The notes under the pieces are model-generated. The model was not told where the DNA came from and searched no databases. It saw only the letters and a list, made by a program, of their open reading frames with translations. The position numbers and the translations under genes were made by a program. 64,000 nucleotides of DNA from JAMQPK01 sp963782595 (GTDB lineage: Bacteria; Acidobacteriota; Vicinamibacteria; Vicinamibacterales; JAMQPK01), in contig CAWAKJ010000002.1 of NCBI GenBank assembly GCA_963782595.1, positions 1,240,001 to 1,304,000 of the forward strand, given 5' to 3'. Shown piece after piece: positions 57,782-64,000 of the stretch (positions are counted from its first letter, which is position 1; each line of letters opens with the position of its first letter).

Positions 57782-58648
57782 ATGGCCATACTTCTAGACA
57801 AGTCCACGCGTCTCATCGTGCAAGGTCTAACCGGCAAGGAAGGGACGTTCCACGCGAAACAGGCGGCAGCGTACGGCACTCAGGTCGTCGGCGGCGTCAC
57901 CCCCGGCAAGGGAGGCACCACCCACGAGGGGTGGCCGATCTTTAATACCGTGGCGGACGCGGCAAAGGCGACTGGAGCGAATACGTCGGTCATCTTCGTG
58001 CCGGCTGCGTTCGCGGCCGACGCGGTCATGGAAGCGGCCGACGCCGGACTGAGGCTCGTCGTCTGCATTACTGAAGGCATTCCGACGCTCGATATGATGC
58101 GCGCGTTCGTCTATTTGCGCGACAAGCCGACGCGTGTCGTCGGGCCCAATTGCCCGGGCGCCATCTCGCCGGGCAAGGCGAAGGCGGGCATTATCCCCGG
58201 GCATATCTGCCGCGAAGGGCGGATCGGCATTGTGTCGAAGAGCGGTACGCTCACCTACGAAGCCATTCATCAGCTCAGCCTTCTGGGCATGGGGCAGTCG
58301 TCCTGTATCGGCATCGGGGGCGACCCCCTCATCGGCACGTCGTTTGTGGACGTGCTGAAGCTGTTTCAGGACGATCCCGAAACCGACGCCGTGGTGATGA
58401 TTGGCGAAATCGGCGGGACAGCCGAGGAAGAGGCCGCCCAGTACATAGAAAAGTCCTTCAAGAAGCCGGTTGTCGGATTCATTGCCGGGCAGACCGCGCC
58501 GCCGGGGCGTCGAATGGGGCATGCCGGCGCGATCATTGCGGGTGGCAAGGGCACTGCGGCAGAGAAGATGGTGGCCCTCGAGGCGGCTGGCGTGAAGGTC
58601 GTCAAGAGCCCGGCAGATATTGGAACTGCTGTAAAGAGCCTCCTGTAA
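57782..58648 (+). CDS. sucD: Succinyl-CoA synthetase alpha subunit
   Basis: A 288-residue CoA-binding subunit. V-Q-G-L-T-G-K-E-G-T-F-H near residue 14 (CoA phosphate site), C-I-T-E-G-I-P near 95, N-C-P-G near 122, S-K-S-G-T-L-T-Y-E near 152 and the phospho-acceptor His in G-H-A-G-A-I near 245. ATG 57782 is the family start. Pairs with sucC. Confidence 0.97.
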   Translation: MAILLDKSTRLIVQGLTGKEGTFHAKQAAAYGTQVVGGVTPGKGGTTHEGWPIFNTVADAAKATGANTSVIFVPAAFAADAVMEAADAGLRLVVCITEGIPTLDMMRAFVYLRDKPTRVVGPNCPGAISPGKAKAGIIPGHICREGRIGIVSKSGTLTYEAIHQLSLLGMGQSSCIGIGGDPLIGTSFVDVLKLFQDDPETDAVVMIGEIGGTAEEEAAQYIEKSFKKPVVGFIAGQTAPPGRRMGHAGAIIAGGKGTAAEKMVALEAAGVKVVKSPADIGTAVKSLL

Positions 58649-58740
58649 GCGATTTGCCGCAAATTGGCGATATAATGTGTGGTTGGGATACGTCAATTCC
58701 CCAGTAACCACGCGGCGTAACGCCACACCAAGGACCAGGC

Positions 58741-60627
58741 ATGTCACCGACTGACGTCGTTTCGCAGGAGAAGTCCACCCCGGCTCCCATCAAAGTCATC
58801 AACGATTTCAGCATTCAAGTTGCAACGGTCAACGGATCCGGGAGCCAGACCGCCAATCTCGTCCTCCTTCGCTCCATCCTCCTGATGGGTGTACCGGTTT
58901 CGGGGAAGAACATGTTCCCGTCGAACATCGCCGGGCTGCCGACCTGGTACACGATCCGCGCGAGCAAACGCGGCTATGTCGGACGGAAAAAGGAAGTCGA
59001 TTTCCTCGTGGCCATGAATCCCGAGACGGCCAAAGAGGACGTGATGACCCTCGAAGCCGGGGCGGCGGTCGTCTACGACGAGCCGCTCAAGCTCAATGCG
59101 CTCCGTTCGGACCTGACGTTCTACCCAGTGCCCTTCGACAAGCTGGTCACGCCGGTCTGTCCAGACGCCAAGCTCCGCCGCCTCGTGCGGAACATGATTT
59201 ACGACGGCATCCTGGCGAAGCTGCTCGGCATCGACATGGCGCTGATGGAGCAGGCGCTCGCCAGGCAGCTCGGGAAGAAGGCGAAGGCCGTGGCTCTGAA
59301 CGAGGGGGCGCTGAAAGCCGGCTGGGACTACGCGGCAGCGACGTTTACCAAGGAAGACCCGTTTCACATCGAGAGGATGAATGAGACGGCCGGCAAAATC
59401 CTGATCGAGGGCAATGCTGCCGCCGCAATTGGCTGCATGATGGCCGGCGTGACGGTCGTGGCGTGGTATCCCATCACGCCGTCTTCGTCTTTGTGCGAGT
59501 CGCTGATCGGCTACATGCGGAAGTACCGCATGGACAGGGAAACAGGCAAGGCGACTTTTGCCATTGTGCAGGCGGAAGACGAGATTGCCTCGCTTGGGAT
59601 GGTGATCGGCGCCGGTTGGGCGGGCGCCCGCGCCATGACCGCGACCGCCGGTCCCGGTATCTCGCTCATGTCCGAGTTTGCCGGTCTTGCCTATTACGCC
59701 GAGACACCCGCGGTGATCTTCGACGTGCAGCGCGTCGGACCATCGACAGGCCTTCCGACGCGCACGGCGCAGGGCGACCTGCTGAGCACCGCGTTTCTCT
59801 CACATGGCGATACCCGGCACATTCTCATCATTCCGAGCTCGGTCGAAGAGTGCTACGAGCTGGCGATGCAGGCGTTCGACCTGTCCGAGCGGTTCCAGAC
59901 GCCGATCTTCGTGATGATGGACCTCGACCTCGGCATGAACAACTGGATGTCGAACGGCTTCGAGTATCCGACCAAGCCGATCGATCGCGGCAAACTGCTC
60001 ACACCAGAGACGTTGAAGAAGCTCGGAGAATGGGGCCGCTACAAGGACGTGGACGGCGACGGGATTGCGTATCGGACAGTGCCAGGCGACGGCATGCCGG
60101 CCTTCTTTACGCGCGGGTCGGGTCACAACCCCAAAGCGCAGTACAGCGAGCGGCCTGACGACTACGTCGACAACGTCGATCGGTTGTCCCGCAAGTTCGA
60201 GACGGCGCGCCACTACGTGCCGGCGCCCGTCGTCGACGAGCGGAAGGGCGCCAAAGTCGGCATTATCGGCTACGGCACGTCACACTGGGCGATCGGTGAA
60301 GCCCGCGATCAACTAAGCGAGGAGACCAAGGTCGAGACCTCGTATTTCCGAGTGCGGGCGTATCCGTTCACGGAAGAGCTTGGCGCCTTCATCGACGCGC
60401 ACGAACGGACCTACATCGTCGAGCAGAACCGCGATGCGCAACTGCTGATGTTGATGAAGCTGGAGCTTTCGCCAGAGCGCGTGGCGAAGCTTCGGAGCGT
60501 GTTGCACTACAACGGGCTGCCGATTGACGCCCGCAGTATCAGCGACGACCTTCTGTCGCAGGAAGGCTTCGAGGTCGCGAAGAAGGCGACACCGGCCTCT
60601 GCGTCTTCGATGACAGGCGGGGAATAG
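58741..60627 (+). CDS. korA: 2-oxoglutarate:ferredoxin oxidoreductase, fused gamma-alpha subunit
   Basis: A 628-residue subunit of a 2-oxoacid:acceptor oxidoreductase. Residues ~20-195 are the gamma domain (V-N-G-S-G-S-Q-T-A-N near 30), and from ~205 the alpha domain begins with G-N-A-A-A-A-I-G-C-M-M-A-G-V and Y-P-I-T-P-S-S-S-L, then A-E-D-E-I-A-S-L-G-M-V-I-G-A near 277 and T-A-T-A-G-P-G-I-S-L-M near 300. The fused form paired with a KorB-type beta and no separate delta ferredoxin subunit is typical of 2-oxoglutarate enzymes. Next to sucCD it would make succinyl-CoA and reduced ferredoxin; 2-oxoglutarate specificity is inferred from context. Confidence 0.9.
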   Translation: MSPTDVVSQEKSTPAPIKVINDFSIQVATVNGSGSQTANLVLLRSILLMGVPVSGKNMFPSNIAGLPTWYTIRASKRGYVGRKKEVDFLVAMNPETAKEDVMTLEAGAAVVYDEPLKLNALRSDLTFYPVPFDKLVTPVCPDAKLRRLVRNMIYDGILAKLLGIDMALMEQALARQLGKKAKAVALNEGALKAGWDYAAATFTKEDPFHIERMNETAGKILIEGNAAAAIGCMMAGVTVVAWYPITPSSSLCESLIGYMRKYRMDRETGKATFAIVQAEDEIASLGMVIGAGWAGARAMTATAGPGISLMSEFAGLAYYAETPAVIFDVQRVGPSTGLPTRTAQGDLLSTAFLSHGDTRHILIIPSSVEECYELAMQAFDLSERFQTPIFVMMDLDLGMNNWMSNGFEYPTKPIDRGKLLTPETLKKLGEWGRYKDVDGDGIAYRTVPGDGMPAFFTRGSGHNPKAQYSERPDDYVDNVDRLSRKFETARHYVPAPVVDERKGAKVGIIGYGTSHWAIGEARDQLSEETKVETSYFRVRAYPFTEELGAFIDAHERTYIVEQNRDAQLLMLMKLELSPERVAKLRSVLHYNGLPIDARSISDDLLSQEGFEVAKKATPASASSMTGGE

Positions 60628-60630
60628 AAC

Positions 60631-60662
60631 TGGGGATTCGGGATTAGGGATTGGGGATTAGG
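60631..60662. repeat. Heptad array (GGGATTA/GGGATTG type)
   Basis: Units GGGATTC-GGGATTA-GGGATTG-GGGATTA fill the korA-korB gap. The last unit runs into AGGAGAAC-ATG, so the array itself provides part of the korB ribosome binding site. Confidence 0.75.
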
Positions 60663-60667
60663 AGAAC

Positions 60668-61696
60668 ATGGCGACTCCCATAAAGGTCAATCGGATCGGG
60701 TTGGAACCGCAGGTCTACAAGGGCGGGAAGACGACGTTGTGCGCCGGGTGCGGGCACAACGCGATTTCAGAGCGCATCATCGAAGCGTTTTACGAGATGG
60801 GCGTCGATCCGCGGCAGGTGGTGAAGCTGTCGGGCATCGGCTGCTCGAGCAAGAGCCCGGCGTATTTTCTGGGGGGCTCGCACGGCTTCAATGCAGTGCA
60901 CGGGCGCATGCCTTCGGTGGGCACCGGTGCGATGCTCGCGAATCAGAAGCTCATCGCCATCGGCGTCAGCGGTGACGGCGATACCGGTGCCATCGGCATC
61001 GGCCAGTTCGTGCACCTGATGCGCCGCAATCTGCCCATCATCTACATCATCGAAGACAACGGCTGTTACGGGTTGACGAAAGGGCAGTTCTCGCCGACGG
61101 CCGATGTCGGCTCGAAGCTGAAGACCGGCGTTGTCAACGATCTACAGCCGATCGACACGTGCGCCCTGGCCATTCAGCTCGGCGCGACGTTCGTCGCGCG
61201 ATCCTTTTCGGGCGACAAGAAGCAGTTGCTTGCGCTGCTGAAGGCCGCGCTCAGCCATCGCGGAACCGTCATGCTCGACGTCATTTCGCCGTGTGTGACC
61301 TTCAACGATCACGAAGGGTCCACCAAGAGCTATGCGTATGTGAAGGACCACGACGATCCGCTCGAGGAAGTGAGCTTCGTACCGTTTTTCGAGGATATCT
61401 CAGTGGACTTCGACCCGGGCACGACGCAGGAAGTGAAGATGCACGACGGGTCGCGGTTGTTCCTCAAGAAGCTGGAGGAGACCTACGACCCCACCGACAA
61501 GCTCTCGGCCATGCGCGTGTTGCACGAGACAGCGCGGCGGGGCGAATTTGCAACGGGGCTGATTTACATCGAGCCGGATCGCGACGATTTCCTGCGCCAG
61601 CTCAACGTCGTCGACGAGCCGCTGGCCTCACTGCCGCTCGAGCGCACCCGGCCCTCCAAGGCCGCGCTCGACGAGATCATGGAATCGCTTCGCTGA
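60668..61696 (+). CDS. korB: 2-oxoglutarate:ferredoxin oxidoreductase beta subunit
   Basis: A 342-residue TPP-binding subunit. C-A-G-C-G-H-N near residue 22, I-G-C-S-S-K near 58 and I-S-P-C-V-T-F near 210 give the four cysteines of the [4Fe-4S] cluster. TPP/Mg motif V-S-G-D-G-D-T-G-A-I-G near 102 with E-D-N-G-C-Y-G-L-T-K-G near 130. Pairs with korA; cytoplasmic; oxygen-sensitive in many homologues though aerobic versions exist. Confidence 0.93.
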   Translation: MATPIKVNRIGLEPQVYKGGKTTLCAGCGHNAISERIIEAFYEMGVDPRQVVKLSGIGCSSKSPAYFLGGSHGFNAVHGRMPSVGTGAMLANQKLIAIGVSGDGDTGAIGIGQFVHLMRRNLPIIYIIEDNGCYGLTKGQFSPTADVGSKLKTGVVNDLQPIDTCALAIQLGATFVARSFSGDKKQLLALLKAALSHRGTVMLDVISPCVTFNDHEGSTKSYAYVKDHDDPLEEVSFVPFFEDISVDFDPGTTQEVKMHDGSRLFLKKLEETYDPTDKLSAMRVLHETARRGEFATGLIYIEPDRDDFLRQLNVVDEPLASLPLERTRPSKAALDEIMESLR

Positions 61697-61711
61697 ACGC
61701 TGACTTCGCGT

Positions 61712-61797
61712 GTCAGGGCAGATGGATGATGGCTGATGGCAGAGGACGCCACCTGCCGTTGCATATGCCATCCGCCATCTGCCATTTGCCCTGACAC
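61712..61797. repeat. Palindromic heptad element (GGCAGAT family), copy 3
   Basis: TGTCAGGGCAGATGG at the left end and CCATTTGCCCTGACA at the right end form the terminal inverted repeat; the interior is built of GATGGC/GCCATC heptads. It lies between the convergent korB and the 65-residue gene. Confidence 0.75.
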
Positions 61798-61810
61798 AGG
61801 CGCAGCTCAC

Positions 61811-62008
61811 CTAGCCCTGTGTCTGATCCGCATTTGCCCCGATAACGTCTTCCGCGATCGCCAGCCGATCTTTCGGGAGACCCTCGCTGTCGAGGGCGCC
61901 GACCGCGTTGTCGTTGCCTTGCTGTTTGTCCGTAGGGCGGTCACCTTCGACGGCACCTTTGTCCAGATCCGGGTCAGTCGGTCTGGGCAGCGCGGGCTGG
62001 TCGGGCAT
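61811..62008 (-). CDS. Small acidic hydrophilic protein of unknown function (65 aa)
   Basis: A 65-residue frame from ATG 62008, preceded by AAGGAG at six bases. The sequence is hydrophilic and probably disordered: P-R-P-T-D-P-D-L-D-K-G-A-V-E-G-D-R-P-T-D, then N-D-N-A-V-G-A-L-D-S-E-G-L-P and a conserved-looking end D-R-L-A-I-A-E-D-V-I-G-A-N-A-D. The G-L-P-x-D-x-x-A-I-A-E-D-x-x-G-A pattern resembles small unknown proteins of other soil bacteria, recalled only from general experience. It is divergent from ndk. Confidence 0.65.
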   Translation of the reverse strand: MPDQPALPRPTDPDLDKGAVEGDRPTDKQQGNDNAVGALDSEGLPKDRLAIAEDVIGANADQTQG

Positions 62009-62063
62009 TTTTTCTCCTTGCCCTGGGCCACCCCCGTTGATACCGGGGCGAGTCGAAGGGCTA

Positions 62064-62069
62064 TATAAT
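62064..62069 (+). promoter_or_regulatory. -10 box of ndk
   Basis: A perfect TATAAT, 11 bases before the ndk ATG, with no recognisable -35 and no ribosome binding site between, consistent with a leaderless or near-leaderless mRNA. Confidence 0.55.
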
Positions 62070-62080
62070 TTACGGATTCT

Positions 62081-62497
62081 ATGGAGCGAACATTCGCCAT
62101 CATCAAGCCGGACGCGACGTCGCGACAGTACACAGGCAAGATTCTTCAGCGCATCGAGGAGGCTGGATTCAGAATCCGTGCCATGAAGACGCTGAGGCTG
62201 ACGCAGAAGGAAGCTGAAGGCTTCTACGCGGTTCACCGGGAGCGCCCCTTCTTCAAGGGGTTGACCGAGTTCATGGCCTCCGGCCCGATTGTCGCGATGG
62301 TGCTCGAAGCCCCGGATGCGATCAAGAAATGGCGCACGCTGATGGGCGCCACGGACCCGGCGAAAGCCGACCCTGGCACCATCCGCAAGGAGTTCGCGAG
62401 CTCGATCGGGGAGAACGCCACGCATGGCTCGGACGCGCCCGAAACGGCGGCCTTCGAGATCGGGTATTTCTTTGCTGGCATGGAGCTGGTGGACTAG
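62081..62497 (+). CDS. ndk: Nucleoside diphosphate kinase
   Basis: A 138-residue NDK that transfers phosphate between nucleoside tri- and diphosphates. E-R-T-F-A-I-I-K-P-D-A near the start, Y-A-V-H-R-E-R-P-F-F near residue 48, M-G-A-T-D-P-A-K-A-D-P-G-T-I-R near 88 and the phospho-His in N-A-T-H-G-S-D near 116. Length is standard. Confidence 0.97.
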   Translation: MERTFAIIKPDATSRQYTGKILQRIEEAGFRIRAMKTLRLTQKEAEGFYAVHRERPFFKGLTEFMASGPIVAMVLEAPDAIKKWRTLMGATDPAKADPGTIRKEFASSIGENATHGSDAPETAAFEIGYFFAGMELVD

Positions 62498-62527
62498 CGC
62501 GGGGCTTGCCCGCCGAAGCGATGGGAG

Positions 62528-62734
62528 TTGAGCGCGAAGGTGGGAAGACTTCTGGTCTTTGCCGGCGCTGCCCTGATGGTGCTGGGCCTGCTCGTCTTGG
62601 CCGGATTTCCGCTGTTCCGGCTGCCGGGAGATTTCGTCGTGCGGCGCGGGCCGGTCACGTTCTACTTTCCGTTGGTGACGTCGATCCTTTTGAGTATTCT
62701 GCTGACGCTCGTCATGATGTTCTTCCGCAGATAG
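62528..62734 (+). CDS. DUF2905 small membrane protein
   Basis: A 64-68-residue protein with two transmembrane helices (L-L-V-F-A-G-A-A-L-M-V-L-G-L-L-V-L-A and V-T-S-I-L-L-S-I-L-L-T-L-V-M-M-F-F) and the DUF2905 core G-F-P-L-F-R-L-P-G-D-F-V-V. The start is TTG 62528 or GTG 62540; neither is clearly better. Function unknown; it lies between ndk and dcd on the same strand. Confidence 0.85.
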   Translation: MSAKVGRLLVFAGAALMVLGLLVLAGFPLFRLPGDFVVRRGPVTFYFPLVTSILLSILLTLVMMFFRR

Positions 62735-62755
62735 TCCGGCTGAAGCAAGCCGGAC
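62734..62755. repeat. Short palindrome GTCCGGCT-GAAGCA-AGCCGGAC
   Basis: Member of the GTCCGGCT-AGCCGGAC family with a 6-base loop, starting at the DUF2905 stop codon and followed by ACTACGT as at 26944-26968. Confidence 0.7.
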
Positions 62756-62787
62756 ACTACGTTCAGAATCAGCGCCCCGGATCAAAC

Positions 62788-63342
62788 ATGACAATCAAAT
62801 CCGACAGATGGATCAAGCGAATGGCTCGTGAACACAAGATGATCGAGCCGTTTGTCGAGAGTCAGGTCCGCGGCAGTGCGATTTCGTACGGCGTGTCGTC
62901 CTACGGCTACGACATTCGCGTCGCCGACGAGTTCAAGATCTTCACCAACATCAACAACACAGTCATCGATCCGAAAAACTTCGACCCGCGCTCGTTTGTC
63001 GACGTCAAGACCGATGTCTGCATCGTGCCGCCGAATTCGTTCGCGCTGGCGCGCACCATCGAATATTTCCGCATCCCTCGCGACGTCCTGACGATTTGTC
63101 TCGGCAAATCGACGTACGCGCGCTGCGGCATCATCGTCAACGTCACCCCCTTCGAGCCCGAATGGGAGGGGACCGTGACGCTCGAAATCTCGAACACGAC
63201 GCCGCTGCCGGCGAAAATCTACGCAAACGAAGGAATCGCGCAAGTCCTGTTCTTCCAGAGCGATGAGCCCTGCGAGCTGTCGTACAAGGACAAAAAAGGC
63301 AAGTATCAGGCGCAGACCGGGGTGACGCTCCCCAAGATTTGA
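62788..63342 (+). CDS. dcd: dCTP deaminase
   Basis: A 184-residue trimeric enzyme deaminating dCTP to dUTP on the way to dTMP. M-I-E-P-F-V near residue 18, G-x-S-S-Y-G-Y-D-I-R near 36, K-S-T-Y-A-R-C-G near 110 (substrate loop S-x-x-R), T-P-F-E-P-E-W-E-G near 123 with catalytic Glu, and F-F-Q-S near 152. This matches the dCTP-deaminase (Dcd) branch of the dUTPase fold. ATG 62788. Confidence 0.95.
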   Translation: MTIKSDRWIKRMAREHKMIEPFVESQVRGSAISYGVSSYGYDIRVADEFKIFTNINNTVIDPKNFDPRSFVDVKTDVCIVPPNSFALARTIEYFRIPRDVLTICLGKSTYARCGIIVNVTPFEPEWEGTVTLEISNTTPLPAKIYANEGIAQVLFFQSDEPCELSYKDKKGKYQAQTGVTLPKI

Positions 63343-63410
63343 CGTACTTCGTACATACGTATATAAATTGGCGCATTAATTCGAAAAACCCAGGGCCCGT
63401 TTCGCGCTAA

Positions 63411-64000
63411 ATGGACAAATTAGTCGAGCGAGAGGCGGTCGCTCGCAGCCCGGTGGCTGCGGCGCCCGCTATCGCTGTTCAGTTCTTCCTTATTCCGCTG
63501 CTCGTCGTCGGTGCTACGGTGCTTCTTTATTTCGGTTTTCGCAGCCTGCTCAGCGAGGATCGATCGGCCGAGGAGTACCTCACCGACATACGGTCGGGCG
63601 GAAGCAACCGGCGGTGGCCGGCCGCGTACGAATTGTCGCGGCTGATGGCCGACCCCGAGTTCGCGAAGAGAGAAGAAGCGATACTCGCCCCGGAACTGAC
63701 GAAGGCGTTCGCGGAATCTAAAAACGACGACCCGAGAGTGCGGCAGTATCTCGCGCTGACGCTGGGCCGGCTGACCCCGCCGATTCCCGCCGAGGCGCGA
63801 CAACTTCTGATAGAAGCGCTCAACGACCAGGACAGTCAAACGCGCATCAGCGCCATTTGGGCGCTGGGATCTATCGCCGATGCGACGGTAGCGGCCGACA
63901 TCGAGCGGCAATATCTGTCCGAGGATGCCGGTGTTCGGAAGATGACGGTGTACGCGCTGGGATCCATGCCGGTCGAGTCCGGCAACGAAACGCTGATCAA
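63411..64000 (+). CDS. HEAT-repeat membrane protein, N-terminal part
   Basis: The gene runs off the right edge; 196 codons are visible from ATG 63411. A short cytoplasmic N-terminus is followed by one transmembrane helix (V-Q-F-F-L-I-P-L-L-V-V-G-A-T-V-L-L-Y-F-G-F, ~24-44), then R-R-W-P-A-A-Y-E-L-S-R-L near residue 70 and HEAT-type helical pairs (V-R-Q-Y-L-A-L-T-L-G-R-L, T-R-I-S-A-I-W-A-L-G-S-I, V-R-K-M-T-V-Y-A-L-G-S-M). It is a protein-interaction scaffold facing one side of the membrane. No ribosome binding site is obvious. Confidence 0.8.
   Translation, partial: MDKLVEREAVARSPVAAAPAIAVQFFLIPLLVVGATVLLYFGFRSLLSEDRSAEEYLTDIRSGGSNRRWPAAYELSRLMADPEFAKREEAILAPELTKAFAESKNDDPRVRQYLALTLGRLTPPIPAEARQLLIEALNDQDSQTRISAIWALGSIADATVAADIERQYLSEDAGVRKMTVYALGSMPVESGNETLI

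Noticed and set aside
61811..62794. Long minus-strand frame across ndk and DUF2905
   Set aside because: ndk and DUF2905 are clearly on the plus strand; only the last 65 codons (from ATG 62008) look real.

Overview
The window is high-GC bacterial chromosome, packed with genes, and reads as a Gram-negative Acidobacteriota, most likely the Vicinamibacteria (subdivision 6) side. Reasons: an 'Acidobacterial duplicated orphan permease' (ADOP) with its PadR regulator, an outer-membrane and LPS toolkit (LolA, Kdo synthesis, LapB, two secretins), a ferredoxin-dependent 2-oxoglutarate oxidoreductase feeding SucCD and a three-subunit succinate dehydrogenase, and many small palindromes and heptanucleotide repeats between genes. 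The lineage call is inference from gene content; no rRNA is present.

Layout. 0-6.6 kb: the 3' end of murA, then a minus-strand group (rhodanese-like, DUF2723 membrane protein, LolA, lipoprotein secretin, malonyl-CoA-synthetase-like ligase). 6.6-11 kb: a small unknown protein, PRC-barrel protein, CorA, glutamine cyclotransferase, and an ECF sigma / membrane anti-sigma-like / DUF4252 operon. 11-21.8 kb: a looser, accessory-looking stretch (GNAT, GrpB, HAD, CpoB-like, ADOP+PadR, secreted and zinc-ribbon unknowns, an orotate-PRTase-like protein, cupin, SUMF1-domain protein), ending at a tRNA-Ala(CGC). 22-24.8 kb: pfkA and two tandem SYLF genes made by a local duplication that also copied the end of pfkA. 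24.8-28.8 kb: minus-strand translation/nucleotide cluster rplM-rpsI-rpsB-tsf-pyrH-frr. 29-36.7 kb: type IV pilus operon pilMNOPQ followed by two lipoproteins (one a frameshifted PKD protein) and a TPR protein. 36.7-43 kb: pepP, accB, accC, thiE, a K+-channel/RCK protein, folD, coaE. 43-49.2 kb: minus-strand Kdo/LPS operon kdsB-pyrG-kdsA-kdsD-lapB plus a YcxB-like protein. 49.3-64 kb: a GspC-like protein, serA, mdh, sdhCAB, sucCD, korAB, ndk, DUF2905, dcd and the start of a HEAT-repeat membrane protein.

Working together: korAB, sucCD, sdhCAB and mdh form most of the 2-oxoglutarate-to-oxaloacetate arm of the TCA cycle (only fumarase is missing here). pyrG makes the CTP that kdsB uses to activate Kdo, and lapB links that pathway to LPS control. 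accB/accC supply the biotin half of acetyl-CoA carboxylase.

The most unusual content is the repeat ecology: several families of perfect palindromes and 7-bp-periodic arrays lie between genes and in three places appear to lie inside or form part of coding sequences (ligase, pepP, kdsA). I saw no CRISPR array, insertion sequence, integrase, toxin-antitoxin pair or obvious defence system.
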